From contig NZ_ARXR01000013.1 of the NCBI RefSeq assembly GCF_015356855.1, forward strand, positions 16,717 through 80,716: a stretch of 64,000 bases of DNA, given 5' to 3'. A model generated the notes under the pieces. That model was not told where the DNA came from and ran no database searches. It saw nothing but the letters and a program-made list of their open reading frames with translations. The position numbers and the translations under genes are program-made. The stretch is from Alloalcanivorax venustensis ISO4. Lineage in GTDB: Bacteria > Pseudomonadota > Gammaproteobacteria > Pseudomonadales > Alcanivoracaceae. Within the stretch, counting starts at the first letter, position 1. The number at the start of each line of letters is the position of its first letter. This document shows, piece after piece, positions 8,201-17,223 of the stretch.

Positions 8201-8818
8201 TCACGAGCCGTCGCGGTCGCCGCCCGGGTTAGTGAATTGCGGCACCGCCGCGCGCAGATAGGAGAACATGGACCACAGCGTCAGCGCGGTGGCCAGGTAC
8301 AAACAGCCGTAAGCCAGCCACAGCCCCGGCGTCATGACAATGGTGAGGTTGTCCGCGCTGTGCTCCGGCTTGAGCGCCAGCAACAACGTGATCGCCACCA
8401 TCTGGGTAACCGTTTTGATCTTGCCGATCGAACTGACGGCCACCTTGGCGCGCTCGCCCAGCTCCGCCATCCACTCACGCAACGCGGACACGGTGATTTC
8501 CCGGGATACGATCACCATCGCCGGCACCGCGAACCAGACGCTGGCGTGGGTCTGCACCAGCATCACCAGGGCCACCGCCACGATCAATTTGTCCGCCACC
8601 GGGTCGAGAAACGCACCGAACGGGCTGGTCTGGCCGAGACGCCGGGCCAGGTAGCCGTCCAACCAGTCGGTCAGGCCGGCGGCCAGAAACAGCGCCGCGG
8701 CCAGCAGATCGCTCCACCAGAAAGGCAGGTAGAACACCGCCACCAGCACCGGAATGGCAGCCACCCGGATAAGCGTGAGAATGTTGGGCAGGTTGAGAAT
8801 GGGAGCGTGCTTGGACAT
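8201..8818 (-). CDS. pgsA: CDP-diacylglycerol-glycerol-3-phosphate 3-phosphatidyltransferase
   Basis: Inner-membrane enzyme making phosphatidylglycerol phosphate, the committed step to phosphatidylglycerol and cardiolipin. 205 residues with four or more hydrophobic segments. The CDP-alcohol phosphotransferase signature is complete: DWLDGYLARR, then G and two Asp in GAFLDPVADK (about residues 51-77). The N-terminus NLPNILTLIR is typical. It is slightly longer than E. coli PgsA (about 182) because of a short polar tail. It lies downstream of uvrC and upstream of tRNA-Gly, as in enterics. Confidence 0.95.
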   Translation of the reverse strand: MSKHAPILNLPNILTLIRVAAIPVLVAVFYLPFWWSDLLAAALFLAAGLTDWLDGYLARRLGQTSPFGAFLDPVADKLIVAVALVMLVQTHASVWFAVPAMVIVSREITVSALREWMAELGERAKVAVSSIGKIKTVTQMVAITLLLALKPEHSADNLTIVMTPGLWLAYGCLYLATALTLWSMFSYLRAAVPQFTNPGGDRDGS

Positions 8819-8850
8819 GGATAACTTCTATGCCGTCGGCGGAAAACGTG

Positions 8851-8856
8851 AGTATA
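8851..8856 (-). promoter_or_regulatory. Possible -10 box for pgsA
   Basis: TATACT on the minus strand about 33 bases before the pgsA ATG, inside the uvrC-pgsA gap. No convincing -35 lies 17 bases upstream, so this is only a candidate and pgsA may also be read through from uvrC. Confidence 0.3.
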
Positions 8857-8914
8857 ACGGAAAGCGACGCCGGCCTCATTGTTGAAACGGCCGGGGCGAA
8901 GGCATCGCCGCTGA

Positions 8915-10744
8915 TTATTCGTGAAACCAGTTGTACAGCGTCTCGGCGGTCTGGGCGTTGATGCCCTCCACCCGCGCCAGTTCTTCCCGCGACGCGTTAC
9001 GCAGCTGCTTCAAGCCGCCGAAATGGTTCAGCAGCGCCTTGCGCCGCTTGGGGCCGACGCCCGGAATGTCTTCCAATCCGGAACGGCGGGCCTTGCCGCG
9101 CCGGGCGCGGTGGCCGGTGATCGCGAAGCGGTGCGCCTCGTCACGCACCTGCTGCAATAAGTGCAGCGCCGCGTGGGCACCGCCGGGCACCAGCTCGCGG
9201 CCGTCGGGCAGGTACAGCACTTCCAGGCCCGGGCGCCGGCTGGGCCCCTTGCCGATGCCCATCACCAGCACCTGGTTGTCCAGGTGCAGGCTCTGGATCA
9301 CCTCGAAACTGCGCTGCATCTGCCCCTTGCCACCGTCGATCAGCAACAGGTCCGGCAGCTTGGCTTCTTCCTTGACCACCCGCTGGTAGCGGCGCCGTAC
9401 CGCTTCCTCCAGGGCTTCGTAATCGTCACCGCCGTGCTCCGGGCTGACGTTGAAACGGCGGTAGTCCGCCTTGCGCGCGCCCTGCTGGTCGAACACCACG
9501 CAGGACGCCACCGCCCGCTCGCCCTGGGTGTGGCTGATATCGAAACACTCGATGCGGCGAATCGGGGTGTCCGCCTCGAGCAGCGTTTCCAGTGCATGGA
9601 AGCGCTGTTCGAGATGCTCCCGGGCGGCCAGATCCGCGTGCAGGGACTGGTCCGCGTTGGTCCGCGCCATGTTCAGCCAGGCCTGGCGCTGGCCGCGCAC
9701 CCGGGCGGCCAGCCGGATGCGGCGGCCGAGATGGGTTTCCATGGCTTCCTGCAGGGCCGCCTGCCCGGGCAGCGCGCCGGGCAGCACGATCTCCCTGGGG
9801 ATCGACTGGTCGTCGCGTTCCCCCAGGTAGTACTGGGCCAGGAAGGCTTCCAGGATTTCATCGCTGTCTTCCTCGCCGCGGGTGTCCGGCCGGAAGCTGC
9901 GGTGGCCGAGCACCCTGCCCTGGCGCACCATCAGCACTTCCACCACCGCCAGCCCGTGGCGCACCGCGATCGCCACCGCGTCCACGTCGCCGCCACGGTC
10001 GGTTTCCACGTTCTGCTTTTGCTGCACCGCCTGGATGGCGGCGAGCTGGTCGCGCAGTTCCGCCGCCCGTTCGAAATCCAGCTGCTCGGCGGCTTTCTCC
10101 ATCTGCTCGGTGAGGTGGTCGCTGACCTGGCGGCTGCGCCCGGAGAGAAAATCCATCGCCATGCGCACCTGCTCGGCGTACGCCTCACGGCTGACGAAAT
10201 CCACGCAGGGCGCGGTGCAGCGCTCGATCTGGTACTGCAGGCACGGCCGTGTGCGGTTGCGGAAGAAGCTGTCCCGGCAGTTGCGCACGCGGAACACCTT
10301 CTCCACCAGCGCCAGGGTTTCGCGGACGCTGCCGGCACTCGGATAGGGCCCGAAATAGCGGCTGCCCGGCCCGCGCTTGCCGCGATGAAAGGTGATGCGC
10401 GGGTACTCGTCCGAGGTGGTGATCTTGATATAGGGGTAGGATTTATCGTCGCGCAGCAGAATATTGTACGGCGGGCGCAGCGACTTGATCAGCGACTGCT
10501 CGAGCAGCAGCGCCTCCGCCTCGCTGGCGGTGACGGTGGTCTCCACGCCCGCGATACGGCTCACCAGCGCGCGGGTCTTGGCGCCGGTGACGTTTTTCTG
10601 GAAATAGGAGTTCAGCCGGGCGCGAAGGTCCCGGGCTTTACCCACATAGAGCACCCCGCCATCGTCGTCCAGCATCCGGTAGACACCGGGCTTGCGGGCG
10701 CAATGGGCGAGAAACTGCTTGGCGTCGAATTGCGGCAAAGCCAC
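8915..10744 (-). CDS. uvrC: UvrABC nuclease subunit C
   Basis: Incision subunit of nucleotide excision repair, 609 residues from the chosen GTG (E. coli UvrC is 610). The GIY-YIG domain is at the N-terminus (KPGVYRML ... LYVGKARDLR), the UvrB-binding UVR helix pair at about 203-238, the RNase H-like endonuclease domain in the middle (IECFDISH, LLLIDGGKGQ) and the helix-hairpin-helix pair at the C-terminus (LEDIPGVGPKRRKALL, ARVEGIN). The open frame extends upstream into gacA, but the family N-terminus (FDAK) fixes the start near 10744; a TTG at 10738 is equally possible since GGAG lies before it. Confidence 0.95.
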   Translation of the reverse strand: MALPQFDAKQFLAHCARKPGVYRMLDDDGGVLYVGKARDLRARLNSYFQKNVTGAKTRALVSRIAGVETTVTASEAEALLLEQSLIKSLRPPYNILLRDDKSYPYIKITTSDEYPRITFHRGKRGPGSRYFGPYPSAGSVRETLALVEKVFRVRNCRDSFFRNRTRPCLQYQIERCTAPCVDFVSREAYAEQVRMAMDFLSGRSRQVSDHLTEQMEKAAEQLDFERAAELRDQLAAIQAVQQKQNVETDRGGDVDAVAIAVRHGLAVVEVLMVRQGRVLGHRSFRPDTRGEEDSDEILEAFLAQYYLGERDDQSIPREIVLPGALPGQAALQEAMETHLGRRIRLAARVRGQRQAWLNMARTNADQSLHADLAAREHLEQRFHALETLLEADTPIRRIECFDISHTQGERAVASCVVFDQQGARKADYRRFNVSPEHGGDDYEALEEAVRRRYQRVVKEEAKLPDLLLIDGGKGQMQRSFEVIQSLHLDNQVLVMGIGKGPSRRPGLEVLYLPDGRELVPGGAHAALHLLQQVRDEAHRFAITGHRARRGKARRSGLEDIPGVGPKRRKALLNHFGGLKQLRNASREELARVEGINAQTAETLYNWFHE

Positions 10745-10835
10745 TCCGAGGTCGGCGAACGACAGGCTGCATAGGATCGGCACTGGCGCGATACTGTCAA
10801 GCCCGGCCGGTCTTTTCCGCCCGCCGACCGGACCC

Positions 10836-11489
10836 TCAGGCGGGGTTGGCTTCGTCGGCGTCCACCATGCCGTGGCGCACCGCCACCAGGGCCATTTCCA
10901 CATCGCTGCTGATGCCCAGCTTGTCGAAAATGCGGTAGCGGTAGGTGTTCACCGTCTTGGGCGACAGGCACAGCTGATCAGCCACGTCCTGCACCTTATG
11001 GCAGTTGACGATCAGAATCATGATCTGCAGCTCGCGCTCGGAGAGCATGTCCAGCGGCGCGTCCGGGGTTGGCACGAAGGGCCGCAGCGCCATCGCCTGG
11101 GCGATTTCCGGGCTGATGTAGCGCTGCCCGGTGCTCACCACCTTGATCGCCCGCACCATCTCTTCCAGGTCGGCGCCCTTGCTCAGGTAGCCGGCGGCGC
11201 CGGCGTGCAGCAGCCGCGACGGGAACGGCTCGTCCTCGCAGACGGTCACGGCGATCACGCGCAGGCCGTCGTCCTGGCGCAGCATCCGCCGGGTCGCTTC
11301 GAGGCCACCTATGCCGGGCATTTTAATGTCCATCAGCACCACGTCCGGGCTCAGCTCGCGGGCCAGGCGTACCGCTTCTTCCCCACAGTCGGCCTGGCCG
11401 ACCACACGAATCCCTTCCTGATCGCCGAGCATGCGGGTGATGCCGGTTCTAACCAGATCGTGGTCGTCGACCACCAGTACTTTTATCAT
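10836..11489 (-). CDS. gacA: GacA/UvrY-family response regulator
   Basis: 217 residues: a receiver with phosphoacceptor Asp54 ([10 protein letters not shown]), the same position as in GacA/UvrY, and a C-terminal LuxR-type helix-turn-helix (about 150-210: LSERELQIM ... [13 protein letters not shown]). The family is phosphorylated by GacS/BarA and activates small RNAs that titrate CsrA/RsmA. The neighbour uvrC is the standard partner in gammaproteobacteria, which supports orthology over a generic NarL-type regulator. No csrB/rsmZ-like RNA was noticed in the window. Confidence 0.93.
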   Translation of the reverse strand: MIKVLVVDDHDLVRTGITRMLGDQEGIRVVGQADCGEEAVRLARELSPDVVLMDIKMPGIGGLEATRRMLRQDDGLRVIAVTVCEDEPFPSRLLHAGAAGYLSKGADLEEMVRAIKVVSTGQRYISPEIAQAMALRPFVPTPDAPLDMLSERELQIMILIVNCHKVQDVADQLCLSPKTVNTYRYRIFDKLGISSDVEMALVAVRHGMVDADEANPA

Positions 11490-11667
11490 TTTATCCTCCC
11501 CACTTAGCGTCCTTGATAGTGGATGTGTTTTGAACCCATCAAGCCTAGCGCGCCGGGGCCTGGATGCCTAGTGGCCGGCGTCACGATTCGACCAGGGTCG
11601 CATTGACGCGCCAGGGTGTGGCGGGTAATTCTGAAACCCGGCCAATCTCACAACAAGGACAAGACCG

Positions 11668-13347
11668 ATGAGCGCGATTCTGCTTTTGGTTCTGGGCCTC
11701 GGCGGCATGGCCGCCGGCTACTTTGTCTACTCCCGCTTTATCGCGGAGAAGATTTACAAGCTTGATCCGGATTTCCGCACCCCGGCCCACGAGTTCGAGG
11801 ACGGGGTCGACTTCGTGCCCACCAATCGCTTTGTGCTCTGGGGCCACCATTTCACCTCGGTGGCCGGCGCGGCGCCCATCGTCGGGCCCGCCATCGCGGT
11901 GATCTGGGGCTGGCTGCCCGCCTTTCTCTGGGTGGTGCTGGGGACCATCTTCTTCGCCGGCGTGCACGACAGCGGCGCGATCTGGGCGAGCGTGCGCAAC
12001 CGGGCCAAGTCGGTGGGCTCGCTCACCGGCGAAGTGGTCGGCGGGCGCGCGCGCAGCGTGTTCATGATCGTCATCTTCCTGGTGCTGCTGATGGTCAACG
12101 CGGTGTTCGGGGTGGTGATCGCCAAGCTGCTGATCAACAACCCCGGTGCCGTGGTGCCGGTGTGGGGCGCGATCGCCGTTGCCCTGGTGATCGGCCAACT
12201 GATCTACCGCCGCAAGATCGGCCTGGGCCTGGTCTCGGTGGTCGGCGTGGTGGCTCTGTACGCGCTGATCTACATCGGCCCCTCGGTGCCGGTGACCCTG
12301 CCGGAAAGCACCGCCGGCCTGTCGCCCAACGCCATGTGGATTCTGATTCTGTTCGGTTACGCGGCGATCGCCTCGCTGCTGCCGGTGTGGGTGCTGCTGC
12401 AGCCCCGCGACTACATCAACGGCCTGCAATTGTTCGTCGGTCTGATTCTGCTGTACGGCGCGGTGATCATCGCCAGCCCCACCGTGGTGGCGCCGATGAT
12501 CAACTTCGGCGTCCCCGAGGGCACCCCCTCGATGCTGCCGCTGCTGTTCGTGACCATCGCCTGCGGCGCGATTTCCGGCTTCCACGGGCTGGTGGCCTCG
12601 GGCACCACCTCCAAGCAGCTGGATAAGGAAACCGACGCCCGCTTCGTCGGCTACTTCGGCGCCGTGGGTGAAGGGGCTCTGGCGCTGGCCGCGATCATCG
12701 CCGCCACCGCCGGCTTCGCCTCGCTGGCGGACTGGCAAGAAATTTACTACAAGTTCGGCGAAGGCAGCCTGACCGCCTTCGTCGACGGCGGCGCCTTCAT
12801 TCTTGCCGCCGGCACCGGCATGGAGATGACCGTGGCGGCCACCCTGCTCACGGTGATGGCGGCGCTGTTCGCCGGCACCACCATGGACACCGGCCTGCGC
12901 CTGCAGCGCTACATTTTCCAGGAATGGGGCGAGATCTATAACATCGGCTGGATGCGCAAGGCGCTGCCCGCCACCCTGCTCTCCGTGGCCAGCTGCCTGA
13001 TTCTGGCGTTCGGCGCCGGCGGCGCGGACGGCTCCGGCGGGCTGCTGATCTGGCCGCTGTTCGGCACCACCAACCAGTTGCTGGCCGGCCTGACCCTGCT
13101 GGTGATTACCGTGATGCTGGTGCGCCGCGGCCGGCCCACCTTCTACACCCTGGGCCCGCTGGTGTTCCTGCTGGTGATGACCCTGGCCGCGCTGCTGATG
13201 CAATTGCGTGACTTCTTCCAGAAGGAGAACTGGTTCCTGCTGGGTCTGGACCTGGTGGTGCTGGTGGCGGCGGTGCTGGTAACCCTGGAGTGCGTGGCCG
13301 CGCTGCGCCGCGCCAAGGGCGCCGCCAACGACGAGAGCGTCTCTTGA
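11668..13347 (+). CDS. cstA: CstA-family carbon starvation/peptide or pyruvate transporter (short form)
   Basis: 559-residue polytopic inner-membrane protein with about 15 hydrophobic segments. Family marks include GHHFTSVAGAAPIVGPAIAV near residue 58, FFAGVHDSG and GTTMDTGLRLQRY. E. coli CstA and BtsT are about 700 residues, so this is the short CstA subgroup. The family imports peptides or pyruvate; the substrate here is unknown. The stop overlaps the start of the next small gene, which is followed 3 bases later by an ArsA-like ATPase, so the three form one operon. Confidence 0.88.
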   Translation: MSAILLLVLGLGGMAAGYFVYSRFIAEKIYKLDPDFRTPAHEFEDGVDFVPTNRFVLWGHHFTSVAGAAPIVGPAIAVIWGWLPAFLWVVLGTIFFAGVHDSGAIWASVRNRAKSVGSLTGEVVGGRARSVFMIVIFLVLLMVNAVFGVVIAKLLINNPGAVVPVWGAIAVALVIGQLIYRRKIGLGLVSVVGVVALYALIYIGPSVPVTLPESTAGLSPNAMWILILFGYAAIASLLPVWVLLQPRDYINGLQLFVGLILLYGAVIIASPTVVAPMINFGVPEGTPSMLPLLFVTIACGAISGFHGLVASGTTSKQLDKETDARFVGYFGAVGEGALALAAIIAATAGFASLADWQEIYYKFGEGSLTAFVDGGAFILAAGTGMEMTVAATLLTVMAALFAGTTMDTGLRLQRYIFQEWGEIYNIGWMRKALPATLLSVASCLILAFGAGGADGSGGLLIWPLFGTTNQLLAGLTLLVITVMLVRRGRPTFYTLGPLVFLLVMTLAALLMQLRDFFQKENWFLLGLDLVVLVAAVLVTLECVAALRRAKGAANDESVS

Positions 13348-13640
13348 GCGGCGCCCAACCGGCGGCGCGTCTGATCGGCCGGCTGCGCCGCTGGTACCGG
13401 CGCGCCGGCGACCTGGGGGCGAGCTACTACAACGCCCCCTACCGGGCCGCCATCGCCCGCGCCCGGCGGGACGAGGAGGATCTGTTCATGCTGATGGTGT
13501 TCTCCGAAACCCTGGGCATCCCCAACCCGGCCACCTGGTACACGCTGGAACTGCAGCCATTGCTGCTGGACCGCTTTCACGACTGGCACAAACGCATGGG
13601 CATGCCCCACTCGCCCCTAGACCACTTCCGCTGCTGCTGA
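13344..13640 (+). CDS. Small protein ending in Cys-Cys, cory-CC-star-like
   Basis: 98 residues from a TTG that overlaps the cstA stop (TTGA); a longer in-frame start at 13290 inside cstA is less likely. The protein is basic, with the central stretch YYNAPYRAAIARARRDEEDLFML, cut here to its core DEEDLFMLMVFSETLGIPNP, and it terminates FRCC-stop. That terminal Cys-Cys matches, from memory, the RefSeq family named cory-CC-star, reported beside CstA-like and ArsA-like genes. No transmembrane helix is clear. It may be a partner or adaptor between the transporter and the ATPase, with the Cys pair binding metal or forming a thiol switch (inference). Confidence 0.65.
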   Translation: MSGAQPAARLIGRLRRWYRRAGDLGASYYNAPYRAAIARARRDEEDLFMLMVFSETLGIPNPATWYTLELQPLLLDRFHDWHKRMGMPHSPLDHFRCC

Positions 13641-13643
13641 TTC

Positions 13644-14675
13644 ATGCCCGACCCGAACCGCCACACCGCTCTGGATATCGATACCCTGCTGCGCCGGCGC
13701 CGCCTGTTAATGGTGGGCGGCAAGGGCGGCGTGGGGAAAACCACGGTGGCCTCGGCCCTGGCATTGCGCGCCGCCAGCCTGGAACGCCGCGTTCTGCTGG
13801 TGTCCACCGACCCGGCGCACAGCCTGGCGGACGCCTTCGACCGGGAGATCGGCGACCGGGAAACCGACCTGGCGGCCAACCTCACCGGCCTGGAAATCGA
13901 TCCGGACAGCGAGGTGGACGCCCATCTGGAACGCGTGCGGGCGCAGATGGCCCGCTTCGCCGGCGCCGACCAGCGCCCGGAACTGGAGCGCCAGCTGCGC
14001 CTCAGCCGCCAATCACCGGGGGCCCAGGAAGCGGCCCTGCTGGAGCGCACTACGACGATCATTGATCAGCAGGACCGCTTCGATCTGATTGTGTTCGACA
14101 CCGCCCCCACCGGCCACACCCTGCGGCTGCTCAGCCTGCCGGAACTGATGGCGGCCTGGAGCGAAGGCCTGTTAAAGCAGAACCGGCGCACCGAACAGCT
14201 GGGCAAGGTGCTGGGCCATCTGACGCCGGGGCGGGACCTGGAGAGCCCGCTGGGTGAACCGGAGGACCGGGAACTGGAAGGGCTGGACCAGCGCGCCCGG
14301 GCCCTGGCGGCCCCGCTGCTCGAACGGCAGCGGCGCTTTCATCGGGCGCGGCGCCGGCTGCAGGACGCCACCGACACCGGCTTTGTGTTCGTGCTCACCC
14401 CGGAGCGGCTGCCGATCCTGGAAACCGAACGGGCCGTGGCCAGCCTCGGCGAGGCCCGGATCCCGGTGGCCGGAATGATCATCAACCGGGTGTTGCCGGA
14501 CGAGGCGGAGGGCGCCTTCTTCCGCGCCCGCCGGGAGCGGGAGCAACGGCTGATGGCGGACATCGACCAGCGCCTGGGCGCCCTGCCCCGCCTCACTCTG
14601 CCGCTGCTGGCCGACGATATTCAGGGGGGCGACGCGCTGGAGGCGTTCGCCGGGCGCTTCAGCCAGCCACGTTGA
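13644..14675 (+). CDS. ArsA/GET3-family P-loop ATPase
   Basis: 343 residues. The deviant Walker A motif GGKGGVGKTT is at about residues 28-37, switch I is STDPAHSLADAF and switch II FDTAPTGHTLRLL, all characteristic of ArsA/GET3 ATPases. No arsenite pump or ArsR gene is nearby. The gene is the third in an operon with cstA and the Cys-Cys-tailed protein, so a role in handling that membrane protein or its small partner is more likely than arsenic resistance (inference). Its end overlaps the convergent ABM gene by 17 bases. Confidence 0.85.
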   Translation: MPDPNRHTALDIDTLLRRRRLLMVGGKGGVGKTTVASALALRAASLERRVLLVSTDPAHSLADAFDREIGDRETDLAANLTGLEIDPDSEVDAHLERVRAQMARFAGADQRPELERQLRLSRQSPGAQEAALLERTTTIIDQQDRFDLIVFDTAPTGHTLRLLSLPELMAAWSEGLLKQNRRTEQLGKVLGHLTPGRDLESPLGEPEDRELEGLDQRARALAAPLLERQRRFHRARRRLQDATDTGFVFVLTPERLPILETERAVASLGEARIPVAGMIINRVLPDEAEGAFFRARREREQRLMADIDQRLGALPRLTLPLLADDIQGGDALEAFAGRFSQPR

Positions 14676-14940
14676 ACAATTTCACGTCGGGCCGGCCGGC
14701 CAGCAGGTCTTTCAAACCACCACCCAGGCCTTTCATGTTCTCGCGGTGGGCGTCCAGCGCCGCCTGATCGTTGTACTGCTCATAAATCATCACGGTGTCG
14801 CCGTCGTCCACGGACTGGTGGACGGTGTAACCGTGATTGCCCTCTTCCTTGCGGACTTCCACGGCGATGCGGCTCATCTCAGCGGCGAGCGCGTCGCCCT
14901 TGCCGGGTTGGGCGGTGAGGATAGCTACGATACCGAGCAT
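14659..14940 (-). CDS. ABM-domain (antibiotic biosynthesis monooxygenase-like) protein
   Basis: 93 residues with the dimeric alpha-beta-barrel fold pattern of YgiN/LsrG-type monooxygenases: start MLGIVAILTAQPGKGDAL, middle RKEEGNHGYTVHQ, then the conserved YEQYNDQAALDAH. Members oxidise quinols or isomerise small aldehydes; the substrate cannot be read from sequence. The ATG at 14940 has AAAAAAGGAAT upstream. It is convergent with the ArsA-like gene and shares its last 17 bases. Confidence 0.85.
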   Translation of the reverse strand: MLGIVAILTAQPGKGDALAAEMSRIAVEVRKEEGNHGYTVHQSVDDGDTVMIYEQYNDQAALDAHRENMKGLGGGLKDLLAGRPDVKLFNVAG

Positions 14941-15153
14941 GGTGATTCCTTTTTTGTTTGTGGAATAACTCTTTTGGAATGAGATTCCGAAAATGGAGCA
15001 AGCATGCTGGCACAGCGGTGTGGACGCGGCCATGGGGTTTTGCGTCGTGGATTGGGGTGGAAAGGACTTGGGAACAACTCGAGTGAGCGGGTTTTGGGAG
15101 CGTAGTCGAGGGATTTGGTGGTGGCTGAGAGGTTTGGGCGCGCTTTGCGCGCC

Positions 15154-15270
15154 GAGAGGGTGGGATTATTCGCCGGCTACGCCGGCTCACCCCTTCGGGG
15201 CCGCCGCCTTTGGCGGCGGTCCTTCGCGGCGCTTTGCGCCGCTCGGTCGAACCGGTGGGTTCGAATGAAA

Positions 15271-15285
<15 letters not shown>
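15154..15285. repeat. Palindromic element bounded by inverted tRNA-Ser 3'-end fragments
   Basis: GAGAGGGTGGGATT at 15154-15167 repeats the minus-strand tRNA-Ser 3' region. At 15254-15285 a second partial copy lies in the opposite orientation: GGTGGGTTCGAAT, a small change, then CCACCCTCTCCGCCA. The pair forms terminal inverted repeats (GAGAGGGTGG / CCACCCTCTC) around the hairpin chain. It looks like a REP- or MITE-type unit or the relic of an insertion into a tRNA gene. Confidence 0.65.
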
Positions 15286-15422
<137 letters not shown>

Positions 15423-15512
15423 GATGGGCGCCAATCATACCTGAGACGCTTTCGCAGTCAACGGTCCCGGGTCAATAAGGCTGCCATAACCGTGTGATTC
15501 AAGAGGGAAATC

Positions 15513-15540
15513 TTGATTTTGGCGCGAGTGTCCCTATTAT
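15513..15540 (+). promoter_or_regulatory. Sigma-70-like promoter for yccA-tusDCB
   Basis: TTGATT at 15513-15518, a 16-base spacer and TATTAT at 15535-15540. Transcription would begin near 15547, which argues against the ATG at 15543 and for a start at 15561 or 15573. Confidence 0.55.
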
Positions 15541-15572
15541 CCATGGAACACCCTCAAGCAATGAGTCCGAGT

Positions 15573-16262
15573 ATGAGCAACCACCCGAACCCGTACACCG
15601 CCCCCCACCGTCAGCATGCGGCGACGGCGGTCACCGGCGAGCGCGCCGCTCAGGTCCTGAAAAACACCTATATGCTGCTGGGGCTTTCCCTGATGGTCGC
15701 CACCGGCGCCGCGGTGTTCGCCATGGCAATGGGCATCGGCTACGTCAATGTGTTCGTGACACTGGGCGTCTACTTCGGCCTGCTGTTCGCCACCAATAAG
15801 CTGCGCAACAGTTCCTGGGGCATTCTCGCCGTGTTCGGCCTGACCGGCTGGCTGGGTTTCACCACCGGACCGATCATCAACATGTACGCCCAGATCAACG
15901 GCGGCATGGAAATCGTGTCCCTGGCCCTGGGCGGCACCGCCAGTATCTTCGTGGCCATGTCGGGTATCGCGCTGGTGACCCGCAAGGACTTCAGCTTCAT
16001 GACCAACTTCATCATGGTTGGCATTCTGGTGGCCTTCCTGGCCGGCCTGGCGGCGGTGTTCTTCAACATCCCGGCGCTGTCACTGGCCGTGTCCGCCGCC
16101 TTCGTGCTGCTCTCGTCCCTGCTGATTCTGTGGCAGACCAGCGCCATCATTCACGGCGGCGAGACCAACTACATCATGGCCACGGTCACGCTGTTCGTGT
16201 CGATCTACAACCTGTTCCTGTCCCTGCTGCATATTCTCACCGCCCTTAGCGGGAATGATTAA
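15573..16262 (+). CDS. yccA: Bax inhibitor-1/YccA family membrane protein
   Basis: 229 residues with seven hydrophobic segments. The N-terminus resembles YccA (QVLKNTYMLLGLSLM); the C-terminal half carries SIYNLFLSLLHIL, the conserved BI-1/YccA tail. E. coli YccA interacts with the FtsH protease and limits its attack on SecY; that role is carried over by homology only. I chose ATG 15573 (MSNHPNP) because of the promoter position; ATGs at 15561 and 15543 are in frame. It overlaps tusD by 8 bases (ATGATTAA). Confidence 0.9.
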   Translation: MSNHPNPYTAPHRQHAATAVTGERAAQVLKNTYMLLGLSLMVATGAAVFAMAMGIGYVNVFVTLGVYFGLLFATNKLRNSSWGILAVFGLTGWLGFTTGPIINMYAQINGGMEIVSLALGGTASIFVAMSGIALVTRKDFSFMTNFIMVGILVAFLAGLAAVFFNIPALSLAVSAAFVLLSSLLILWQTSAIIHGGETNYIMATVTLFVSIYNLFLSLLHILTALSGND

Positions 16263-16650
16263 AGTCAGTCTGCTCGTGACCGCCGGGCCGCAACGGCCCG
16301 GCGCCCTCACCGCCCTTCACACCGCCCAGGCGGTGGCCCGTTCCTCCCACCAGCTCTATCGCATCTTCTTCTACGGCGACGGTGTCCATCTGGCCAACCG
16401 TCTGGCCTGCCGTGGCGATCTGGCCTGTGACGCCCAGCGCGGCTGGCAGACGCTGGTGGCCGAGCACGGCTGGCCGGCGTCGGTGTGCGTGGGCGCCGCG
16501 CTCAAGCGCGGTATCAGTGACAGCGAGGAGGCCCGCCGCGCCGGTCTGAACGACGTCAGCGGCACCCTGGCGGACGGCTTCACGCTGGTGGGGCTGGGCG
16601 ACTGGGTGGACGCCCTCACACAAAGCGACCGGGTGGTGCATTTTGGCTGA
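16255..16650 (+). CDS. tusD: Sulfurtransferase TusD (DsrE family)
   Basis: 131 residues. First subunit of the TusBCD sulfur relay that passes persulfide from IscS/TusA towards MnmA for 2-thiouridine at tRNA position 34. The active cysteine is in PASVCVGAALKRGI, matching the TusD/DsrE loop around Cys78 of E. coli. The start overlaps the yccA stop and the stop overlaps the tusC start, so the set is translationally coupled. mnmA, the acceptor, lies 20 kb further on. Confidence 0.93.
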   Translation: MIKVSLLVTAGPQRPGALTALHTAQAVARSSHQLYRIFFYGDGVHLANRLACRGDLACDAQRGWQTLVAEHGWPASVCVGAALKRGISDSEEARRAGLNDVSGTLADGFTLVGLGDWVDALTQSDRVVHFG

Positions 16651-16954
16651 TTCAGTGCTTTATCTGGTGGGCCACGCGCCGGGCCGCGGCGGCGGTTGGC
16701 GCGAAAGCGTGGACATGGCACTTACCGGCGCCGCCTTCGGCGTCACCACCCTGGTCTGGTTCGAGGCGGCGCCCTTGAAAGTGCTGGCGCGGCGCGCCGA
16801 CCATGGGGACCTGCTGGCCGAGCTCACCGGCTTCGGCGTGCGCTGCGTGGCCCGGCGCGACGATCTGCCCGCCGGGCTGGACGGCATCGAGGGCCTGGAC
16901 GACAGCGCGCTTCACGGGCTGCGGCACAGCGCCGCGCAACTGGTCATCTTATAA
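16643..16954 (+). CDS. tusC: Sulfurtransferase complex subunit TusC
   Basis: 103 residues starting at a TTG that overlaps tusD by 8 bases. DsrF-like pattern: an early hydrophobic strand VLYLVGHAPGRGG, ESVDMALTGAAFGV, and a C-terminal strand ending QLVIL. It lacks an obvious catalytic Cys, as expected for TusC, which is structural in the (BCD)2 hexamer. It is shorter than the E. coli protein (119). One-base overlap (TAATG) with tusB. Confidence 0.85.
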   Translation: MADSVLYLVGHAPGRGGGWRESVDMALTGAAFGVTTLVWFEAAPLKVLARRADHGDLLAELTGFGVRCVARRDDLPAGLDGIEGLDDSALHGLRHSAAQLVIL

Positions 16955-17223
16955 TGTTGCACCTGATCGGCTTTGACGACCTGGACAGCGAAACCGGCCG
17001 CGACTGCCTGGCGGTCTACGAAAGCGGCGATCTGTGCGTGTTCGTCGACCAGGGCCATCTGGTGGCCGCCGACTTTCCACTGCAAGGGCCGGGCTTTCTG
17101 CTCGCCGAGGGCCCGCCGGCGGCACGCCCGGCGGATCTGGAAACCATTGACTACGACCGGCTGGTGGCCCTGATCGCCGAACAGGGTCCGGTCACCGGCT
17201 GGTACGACACCGAGAGCTCATGA
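16954..17223 (+). CDS. tusB: Sulfurtransferase complex subunit TusB
   Basis: 89 residues beginning MLHLIGFDD and ending with the family pattern IDYDRLVALIAEQGPVTGWY (E. coli has IDYTDFVRL). Small third subunit of TusBCD. The ATG is chosen because it overlaps the tusC stop and gives the canonical MLH start. The next gene is trpD2; tusE, which follows tusB in Pseudomonas, is absent here. Confidence 0.88.
   Translation: MLHLIGFDDLDSETGRDCLAVYESGDLCVFVDQGHLVAADFPLQGPGFLLAEGPPAARPADLETIDYDRLVALIAEQGPVTGWYDTESS

Noticed and set aside
7660..8261. Open frames crossing the tRNA cluster
   Set aside because: They overlap three full cloverleafs and encode no recognisable protein.
11581..13203. 540-codon open frame on the minus strand opposite cstA
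   Set aside because: Composition is dominated by His, Gln and Gly from the complement of a membrane protein gene, and cstA is certain on the plus strand.
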